NCBI GenBank assembly: GCA_947493455.1
Contig: CANLRB010000018.1
Coordinates: 31,459-95,458, forward strand
Direction: 5' to 3'
Source: an uncultured Pseudoalteromonas sp.
GTDB lineage: Bacteria; Pseudomonadota; Gammaproteobacteria; Enterobacterales; Alteromonadaceae
DNA: 64,000 nucleotides
In this document: piece by piece, positions 57,942 to 64,000 of the stretch
How the letters are laid out: every line of letters starts with the position of its first letter
How positions within the stretch are numbered: position 1 is the first letter of the stretch
Made by a program: the position numbers and the translations under genes
Notes under the pieces: model-generated
What the model saw: the letters and a program-made list of their open reading frames with translations, nothing else
Told to the model about the DNA's origin: nothing
Databases searched by the model: none

Positions 57942-58370
57942 GCGTTTTCAGTATGGCACCGTACTCACCATTTAATTAATATTTATATAATGGTTACTTT
58001 AAGCTTAGATTGGAGTTTGTAATATTCAAACTAGCTGACGATTAAATATTTAAAAAATATAATAGGTTAAGTCTAGATTTGCGCGAGCGCTTGTGCATTA
58101 CAGTTTTATGAATTATTCACAGTAATGTTTCTTATTTACTGTAAGGCATTGGGATTAAACATGTTAATAGGCGTACATTGCAAAATATTTGTGCCATTTG
58201 TACTAACTAATAACCAAAAAGTGGTGTTCTAAATAAGTTCGTCAATTCACCTAAAATTAATATAGGGGTAATCTCATGACTGTTGTCACTTATCATCGCT
58301 TATCATCGCTTATTTACTGTTGTTAAACGAAGCGCGTAGCGATGATAAGTAAACCAATAATTATAACGTG
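57942..58370. other. Intergenic region with a strong dyad
   Basis: No gene is supported. ACTTATCATCGC (58288-58299) is the exact inverse of GCGATGATAAGT (58339-58350). Between them CTTATCATCG recurs as a 10-bp direct repeat. It could form a long hairpin. Confidence 0.55.
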
Positions 58371-58517
58371 TTGAGTTTTAAACCGCTCCTGCTTTACTAT
58401 CAACCCGAATATCAACCAGTTAAAATGGCATACGCAGAATTTGCTAATTTAACACGCAACATTGACGAAGCTGAACACGCTGCATTTGACGAACTAAAAA
58501 GCGGGTGTATGGATTAA
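58371..58517 (+). other. Possible small ORF or gene remnant
   Basis: A 48-residue plus-strand frame (TTG start, no SD) has protein-like composition: YYQPEYQPVKMAYAEFANLT, then NIDEAEHAAFDELKSG. It overlaps the tail of the minus-strand gene ending at 58444. It may be the last piece of a lost gene. Confidence 0.3.
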
Positions 58518-58722
58518 CTCGGTATCGAAAGTGCCTTGCTAATACATTTCCTATTTTTTCATCGTAGTAGTTTGCAATCACGGCAGCCGCCAGAGATGTG
58601 ACAGGTGCGTAAATTAGCGATGTCACGATATCTCCTTGCAAGACTATATTTAATACCATAGGTAATAAGATGATTATCCCGGCCAACACGCGATAACATG
58701 TGATAATAATTTTTGACGCCAT
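58444..58722 (-). CDS. Small membrane protein, hypothetical
   Basis: The 92-residue protein has two hydrophobic segments (about 5-28 and 32-50) and a basic C-terminus. The start has a good SD (AAGGAA, 8 bp away). The last 25 residues (TRFLVRQMQRVQLRQCCVLN) are read through the antisense of a protein-like frame and may be a run-on replacing the original end. It lies 96 bp downstream of the LysR gene on the same strand. The function is unknown. Confidence 0.6.
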   Translation of the reverse strand: MASKIIITCYRVLAGIIILLPMVLNIVLQGDIVTSLIYAPVTSLAAAVIANYYDEKIGNVLARHFRYRVNPYTRFLVRQMQRVQLRQCCVLN

Positions 58723-58818
58723 GGTGAATTCCTTTTGTGTTTGAGTATGATGAGTTTAATTTCTAATTTGCTCTTTGACAAAAGGAATATATTCACCTAA
58801 TTGATGAGTCTTATTCAT

Positions 58819-59724
58819 CTATGTATCTAGCGAAAGCAGCGGCGATTTAATTAACCAGTTTATAAAACAATTAATGTCATGGCGTTCTTTATCTTCTTCG
58901 CGATAGACAGCGTAGAGCGCGCGCTGAAATGGAATTGACTCACCAAACGGTTTAACTAATGTGTTGTGCACCAAATGTTGGCTTTCGATAGGGAACATAG
59001 CAAGTGCTAATCCAACTCCTTGAGATGCCGCAGTGATTGACGAGTCATAATCACTAAATGTAATCGCTCGTTTGGGGTTTGTAAGTTTAACTCCCATTGC
59101 GTCTGACCATTGCTGCCAAATATCATCCATATAAGATAAGTCAATCAATGGTAATTGATTAATATTTTCTTTTAAAACAGTATGGTTTTGTTTTATCAGA
59201 GTAGGGGAGCATACAGCGGCAATCTCAATATCAAATAATTTTTTACTTTTGGTATTAGGCCAGTTTCCTTGGCCCACTCGAATTGCAATATCGATATCGT
59301 CATATCGCAAATCAGCTACATGGTTGCCTGTTTCGATGCGTAGTTCAATTTGTGGGTGCTCGCTTTGAAAGGCACCCAATTGAGGAATAATGATGTTACT
59401 TGCCATGGTTGTAAAGCATGAAACCTTTAAGGTTGGCGAGTTAAATTGATGCTGTAATCGATTTGTACCTTGCTCGAAAAACTCAAATCCTTTTTCGATG
59501 TAATTCAAGTACATTTGGCCTGCACTATTTAAGGTCACTCCGCGATTTACACGGTGAAATAATTCAAAGCCTAAGCTTTCTTCTAGGGTTTTGATTTGAT
59601 GACTTACAGCAGAAGGTGTGATGCATAATTCAATACTTGCCGCTTTAAAACTTTGATGGCGCGCAGCGGCTTCAAATATACTTAGCAGATGAACAGGTGG
59701 GATCTTGCGTTTCATAACGGTCAT
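58819..59724 (-). CDS. LysR family transcriptional regulator, GcvA-like
   Basis: The 301-residue protein has the GcvA/AmpR-type N-terminus: KRKIPPVHLLSIFEAAARHQ, SFKAASIELCITPSAVSHQI and TLEESLGFELFHR. The effector domain shows 'DLRYDDIDIAIRVGQGNWPN', which is typical of this subgroup. Its target is not evident; the divergent region leads to the large subtilase gene starting at 60003, and it also lies before a small membrane-protein gene. Regulation of the protease is only a guess from position. Confidence 0.9.
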   Translation of the reverse strand: MTVMKRKIPPVHLLSIFEAAARHQSFKAASIELCITPSAVSHQIKTLEESLGFELFHRVNRGVTLNSAGQMYLNYIEKGFEFFEQGTNRLQHQFNSPTLKVSCFTTMASNIIIPQLGAFQSEHPQIELRIETGNHVADLRYDDIDIAIRVGQGNWPNTKSKKLFDIEIAAVCSPTLIKQNHTVLKENINQLPLIDLSYMDDIWQQWSDAMGVKLTNPKRAITFSDYDSSITAASQGVGLALAMFPIESQHLVHNTLVKPFGESIPFQRALYAVYREEDKERHDINCFINWLIKSPLLSLDT

Positions 59725-60002
59725 ATTTATTACCAGCTTAGTGAGCTTACTTTAACCTTATTTCCAGATAAGACAACTTTTAAATGAGCTAGGTTCATCA
59801 AAGCTCGATTTAACACAAAAAACATGTGGGATGTTAAAAAGGTGCAAGTCAGTGTTGAATAGAATCTAAAATTTGGTTCTTGGAGAGATTAGTTGGCAAA
59901 AAATTTAAAAGTTAAATTAAGTAATAATTTGTTATTAAATAATCGATTTTTTAATAAAGGTAACGGATAATAGCGCTCATTATTTGTCAATTGGTTTGAA
60001 AG

Positions 60003-63000
60003 ATGAAATATAAAGGGATGTTAACTTGGATGTTAGCTGTATTGGCGGGCACTGTATGTTTGCCGATTACAGCTCAATCGAGCCGTGAAAATGTGAATCA
60101 ACACGGCTCTGCAACGAACGCGTATGTGCTTGGCGAGATCGTTGATGATCAACGTATAGATATTGAAAGCGCATCCAGTTCCGCTATAGCGACGCGCTTT
60201 ATAGTGACACTAGATGCGCCGAGTATCGTCGCGTATAAATCTCAGTTAATTCACGCCAACTCACTCGATACAGTTTCATCGTTGATGACAAACGCGAATA
60301 AAATCTCTACGCATGTTTCATTGATTGAGCAAATTCAAACGCATGTTGAGACTCAAATCAAACAATTGGCGCCGCAAGTGAAGATTGTTGGTCGATTTAA
60401 AAACACCATGAATGCATTGGTCGTTGACATCAATACGAAAGACGCAGAAAAAATCAATAAGCTTCAGTATGTGACAAAGGTCACTGAAGATCATATATAT
60501 AAAGCAAACCTTGAACAAAGTGTTTCGATTATAGATGCGCCAACAGTATGGCAATTAACTTCCAATGAAAATAATGCGATTCAAGGCCATGGTATATCGG
60601 TTGCGATATTAGACAGTGGTATTGACTATACACACCCTGCACTCGGGGGCTGCTTTGGCTCAGGTTGCAAAGTAGTCGCGGGTTATGACTTCATAAACAA
60701 TGATGCAGACCCGATGGATGACAATGGCCACGGCACGCATGTAGCGGGCATCGTCGGTGCAAATAGTTCGAATGTAAAAGGGGTTGCGCCCGAAGTGACA
60801 CTACACGCCTATAAGGTGCTAAATCAGTTTGGTAATGGCCCTACATCAAGCATTATTGCAGCCATTGAGAAAGCGGTCGATCCGGATGGCGACCCAACAA
60901 CAGACGATGCAGTCGATATTATTAATATGAGTTTGGGTGGTAACGGTGCTGTTGATAGCCCGGTCAACGACGCTGTGAATGGCGCCGTACAAGCTGGCGT
61001 TGTTGTGATTGCAGCTGCAGGTAATGATGGCGAATACGGAGATATCAATACGCACTCTCCCGCAAATGCCGAACATGTGATCACAGTTGCGTCGTCGACG
61101 AAACAAGACACATTGAGTTCGTTTTCATCGAAGGCGTTGCCTGGCACACTAACCAAACCTGAGATTACGGCGCCTGGTAGCAGTATTGTCTCAACTTTAC
61201 CTGGCAATGAGGTGGGCACTGCAAACGGTACGAGCATGGCTGCACCGCACGTTGCAGGTGCAGCAGCGTTACTATTACAGCATGACCCGAGTTTAACGCC
61301 GACTAAGGTTCGGCACAAATTACTTGCCGGTGCTGAAGATATAAATGAAAACCCTTATGCACAAGGGGCAGGTCGCTTAAATGTCAGTAATAGCGTAAAT
61401 GCTCGTTTGATCTCTGATCAGGCTATGATCCACTTTGGTGCGGTCGATAAAACAGCTTCGTCGTACGTACAAACGCAGCGTATCTCGTTTACTAATGTAT
61501 ATGGTCAAGAACTAACGTTTCAACTTGATTTTGATGAAACAATGCCACACGGTATCACACTGAGTTTAGCGCAAAACAGCATTACCTTAGCACCTAATGA
61601 AACGAAATCGGTTGACATAGAATTACGTATCGAGAATGTGGCTGATTTAGTCTTTGCAAATAATGAAGCGGGCGTTCATTTTGGTAAGTTAACTGCGTCA
61701 TCAGACGAGTATGCTCATTTACTCAGTGTTAATTTAACGCTCGAACATGTTATCAAGGCGCAGCTAGATACAAACTCACCGCGCGAGGTACGCGTCTTTA
61801 TTGACTCTGATGATGGTACGTTTTCAAGTTCGACTGCACTTAGGTTAGGCAATCCGGTGAACATAAATGTGCCCGCAAAGCCTGCTACTATGACGGTTTT
61901 TTACCTTGGCTTGAATGAGTTTTTTGTCAGTGGTGGGTTACCTCAGGGGTCTACTGTGATTGGTGTTGAAACGTTCAATTTAGACGCAAATAGTGATTTT
62001 ACGCAGACGTTAGACTTTAGAGATTTACAGCAACTCGTTGGTATCAAAGAAATAAGTGATCAACAAGGAAATGCACTACCATTATCAACGATAAACGGCG
62101 AGATGGTAGACTATACCGTAGCTCATTCGCAAAAATCATATTATATCAATCTTGAAGGTGTCCATTATCGATACGGGTTAAAACCTTACCTTGCGGTAGG
62201 TCACCTTACAGCACAAAGCGAACTGCGTGCGACAAAGCTTTACTCAACAAATAGTCGGTTATCAAATTCAGACGAACATCATCTTATCGCATTGATAGAC
62301 TCATTTGACAATGACACGCTAAACCAAGGTGAAAAACAACTCGATTTATCGAATGTAAATTCGGCCACTACTGAATTTGATTTGTCGCGTTCATTTAATC
62401 AGTATCGAGTATCGATTGATTCTCAAGGTGCTAAAATTACACATAATGTTAATGCGAACCCCAGTAAATTAATAACTCATTATGTAACTCAAACCGATAA
62501 CTCACATAAATCTTATACAAAGGTCGCCCAGATAAACGCGTCGTCACAAAGCGACTTTGGCAACTATATAGCTGCGAGCGCACCATTTATGCCGATAGGG
62601 CAGAGTGGTCTTAACCTGTATATCGAGGGCTCGTCTTCATTAGAGGTTGGACGAGCCTCTTCGCGAAAAATTGATTTTAAATCTGAAGCCTTGTTTTGGT
62701 CAGGCGAGATTAATATAGACAATGGGTATTTGAGTTTAATTGCCCCTAATGATGCAACTGGGCCTTTTAGTGTGTTATCAGATACACGCGGGAACAAGCA
62801 TGATCAAGGTGTCGCAAAAAGTGTCGATTTTTTGTGCGAGCAAGCGAGTAGCACGACAGAATTGAGCCAGATTGACCAAAAAGTGACTCGGTTACTGATC
62901 CCCGCACTAAATTGTGACGACTCAATGCAAATCCGCATGTCGTTCGAATCGTCTCTTTTTGGTGAAAACTATGTCTCGTCTCTGCAAATATCAAACCTAG

Positions 63001-64000
63001 ACAACAGTTATATACCAAGTATTTCGAGTTTGAACTTGTATCAAGGCGACAACTTGGTAGTTGATCATATTATCAATAAAATCAATGCAAAGCTGAGAGT
63101 ATCTTCAATATCAGATGAATTCACTCTCGAGTCATTGGCAGTGCGTTACAATGGCAGTGATTGGCAATCGTTACCGTTTTCGCAACTGACTGATACACAC
63201 TATGAGGCTGCATTGGCAATGCTTAGCGGCCAACAAATAGCTGACATTCGTTTGGTTTATCTATCGAGTACCGGGACTCAGGTTATTCAAACATTGAATG
63301 GGTTATTCCGATTAGGGCTTGAGGCTGGCAGCGACAGTGATGTGGATAACGACGGTATTGACAACGCGAACGACACAGATAACGACAACGATGGCTATTT
63401 AGATGCATTCGATGCTTTTCCGTATAATGCAAATGAATGGCTCGATACGGATTTAGATGGCATCGGTAATAATGCCGATTTGGATGACGATAACGACGGT
63501 CATACTGATGAAAACGATGCGTTCCCACTTGATAGCAGCGAATGGCTCGATACGGATTTAGATGGCACCGGTAATAATGCCGATCCGGATGACGATAACG
63601 ACGGCCATACTGATGAGAACGATGCGTTCCCGCTCGATAGCAGCGAATGGCTCGATACTGACGCGGATGGCACCGGTAACAATGCTGATTTTGATGACGA
63701 TAATGACGGTCATAATGACGAGAGCGATGCCTTTCCACTTGATAGCAGTGAATGGCTCGATACAGATTTAGACGGTATCGGGAATAATGCGGACACGGAC
63801 GATGATAACGACGGTCACAATGACGAAAGCGATGCCTTTCCACTTGATAGCAGTGAATGGCTCGATACAGATTTAGATGGCATCGGGAATAATGCGGACA
63901 CGGACGATGATAACGACGGTCATAATGACGAAAGCGATGCCTTTCCACTTGATAGCAGTGAATGGCTCGATACAGATTTAGATGGCATCGGGAATAATGC
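60003..64000 (+). CDS. Secreted S8 subtilisin-like protease with Ca-binding repeat array, 3' end outside the window
   Basis: The frame is open from 60003 to the window end (at least 1332 residues). A signal peptide (MKYKGMLTWMLAVLAGTVCL, cleaved after PITA) precedes an I9-type propeptide (about 55-165). The subtilase domain has the triad D204 (AILDSGIDYTHP), H243 (DNGHGTHVAGIVG) and S411 (NGTSMAAPHVAGAAALL), with the oxyanion Asn in AAAGNDGEYG. Residues about 475-1100 are beta-rich with Fn3-like character. From about 1115 an Asp/Asn-rich region leads into 35-residue TSP3-like repeats (EWLDTDLDGIGNNAD). It is probably a calcium-stabilised extracellular or surface protease. The SD is weak. Confidence 0.92.
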   Translation, partial: MKYKGMLTWMLAVLAGTVCLPITAQSSRENVNQHGSATNAYVLGEIVDDQRIDIESASSSAIATRFIVTLDAPSIVAYKSQLIHANSLDTVSSLMTNANKISTHVSLIEQIQTHVETQIKQLAPQVKIVGRFKNTMNALVVDINTKDAEKINKLQYVTKVTEDHIYKANLEQSVSIIDAPTVWQLTSNENNAIQGHGISVAILDSGIDYTHPALGGCFGSGCKVVAGYDFINNDADPMDDNGHGTHVAGIVGANSSNVKGVAPEVTLHAYKVLNQFGNGPTSSIIAAIEKAVDPDGDPTTDDAVDIINMSLGGNGAVDSPVNDAVNGAVQAGVVVIAAAGNDGEYGDINTHSPANAEHVITVASSTKQDTLSSFSSKALPGTLTKPEITAPGSSIVSTLPGNEVGTANGTSMAAPHVAGAAALLLQHDPSLTPTKVRHKLLAGAEDINENPYAQGAGRLNVSNSVNARLISDQAMIHFGAVDKTASSYVQTQRISFTNVYGQELTFQLDFDETMPHGITLSLAQNSITLAPNETKSVDIELRIENVADLVFANNEAGVHFGKLTASSDEYAHLLSVNLTLEHVIKAQLDTNSPREVRVFIDSDDGTFSSSTALRLGNPVNINVPAKPATMTVFYLGLNEFFVSGGLPQGSTVIGVETFNLDANSDFTQTLDFRDLQQLVGIKEISDQQGNALPLSTINGEMVDYTVAHSQKSYYINLEGVHYRYGLKPYLAVGHLTAQSELRATKLYSTNSRLSNSDEHHLIALIDSFDNDTLNQGEKQLDLSNVNSATTEFDLSRSFNQYRVSIDSQGAKITHNVNANPSKLITHYVTQTDNSHKSYTKVAQINASSQSDFGNYIAASAPFMPIGQSGLNLYIEGSSSLEVGRASSRKIDFKSEALFWSGEINIDNGYLSLIAPNDATGPFSVLSDTRGNKHDQGVAKSVDFLCEQASSTTELSQIDQKVTRLLIPALNCDDSMQIRMSFESSLFGENYVSSLQISNLDNSYIPSISSLNLYQGDNLVVDHIINKINAKLRVSSISDEFTLESLAVRYNGSDWQSLPFSQLTDTHYEAALAMLSGQQIADIRLVYLSSTGTQVIQTLNGLFRLGLEAGSDSDVDNDGIDNANDTDNDNDGYLDAFDAFPYNANEWLDTDLDGIGNNADLDDDNDGHTDENDAFPLDSSEWLDTDLDGTGNNADPDDDNDGHTDENDAFPLDSSEWLDTDADGTGNNADFDDDNDGHNDESDAFPLDSSEWLDTDLDGIGNNADTDDDNDGHNDESDAFPLDSSEWLDTDLDGIGNNADTDDDNDGHNDESDAFPLDSSEWLDTDLDGIGNN
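63435..64000 (+). repeat. 105-bp tandem array encoding TSP3-like Ca-binding repeats
   Basis: Units start at 63435, 63540, 63645, 63750, 63855 and 63960, exactly 105 bp apart (35 residues). The unit carries D-x-D-x-D-G and DDDNDGH.D loops and DAFPLDSSEWL. Units 63750 and 63855 differ at only three synonymous positions. The array continues past the window. Confidence 0.97.

Noticed and set aside
63283-63948. A 221-codon minus-strand frame rich in His/Arg/Tyr across the repeat array
   Set aside because: It is the antisense of the Asp/Asn-rich 105-bp repeats; its composition (HYDRHYR...) simply mirrors them. The plus-strand protease frame is continuous through it.
63435-64000. CRISPR-like regular repeats
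   Set aside because: The period is an exact multiple of three, there are no unique spacers, and the repeats are inside a protease gene with mostly synonymous differences.

Overview
The window is a low-GC gammaproteobacterial chromosome segment, most likely from a marine member of the Alteromonadales (Pseudoalteromonas, Psychrosphaera or Shewanella-like). The reasons are the housekeeping orthologues (topA, cysB, sdaA, pabB, class I fumarase, metR, pyrC, a lysine-riboswitch lysC, sbcB, rof), the sodium-coupled transporters (NhaD, NSS, SSS), the secreted proteases and the Shewanella-type leucine dehydrogenase. The genus is inferred from protein character only; no rRNA or tRNA gene is present.

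Layout. 1-214 holds the start of a dicarboxylate/amino-acid symporter on the minus strand. 379-3756 is a large Ig-like lipoprotein, followed by topA. 6745-9912 (minus) carries a membrane-anchored coiled-coil protein and a soluble histidine kinase translationally coupled to a receiver-TPR protein. 10129-16194 is central metabolism: cysB, sdaA, a CoA-pyrophosphatase-type Nudix gene, pabB and fumarase. 16300-27060 holds an S9 peptidase, leucine dehydrogenase behind a LiuR-like palindrome, a CAT-like acyltransferase, hrpB, a TRM11-like methyltransferase, mtfA behind a perfect 14-bp dyad, a small Lys/Ala-rich protein, a Nif3-like gene and metR behind a MetJ box. 27368-33459 holds a GAF-GGDEF-EAL protein, an M9 collagenase lipoprotein, pyrC and a YhhN protein. 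33572-38168 (minus) is a complete mksF-mksE-mksB condensin operon without an adjacent MksG/JetD nuclease gene. 38340-47756 holds nhaD, lysC (candidate MetJ-box promoter, lysine riboswitch and an SD-sequestering hairpin), a phosphopantetheinyl transferase, an NSS transporter, a GPx-like/ldhA pair, a beta-hydroxyacid dehydrogenase, rof and sbcB.

About 47.8-51.2 kb is a scrambled accessory patch. It has 25-bp-phased repeats, a cassette-like secreted-protein gene between 11-bp inverted core-like sites, the 3' remnant of a group II intron, an HUH transposase segment bounded by inverted repeats, a perfect 35-bp tandem duplication, and a gene that lost its signal-peptide start at that duplication.

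51286-64000 holds a PutP-like symporter, a zinc-ribbon protein, a soluble chemoreceptor with eight near-identical PAS domains, a small membrane protein, a LysR regulator and the start of a very large secreted subtilase. The subtilase runs off the window inside a 105-bp tandem array of Ca-binding repeats.

Functionally, amino-acid metabolism is well represented (serine, leucine, lysine/methionine control and cysteine regulation), alongside extracellular protein degradation (collagenase, S8 and S9 peptidases). No single wholly new system stands out. The best leads are the layered lysC control, the mtfA dyad, the eight-PAS receptor and the mobile-element patch.
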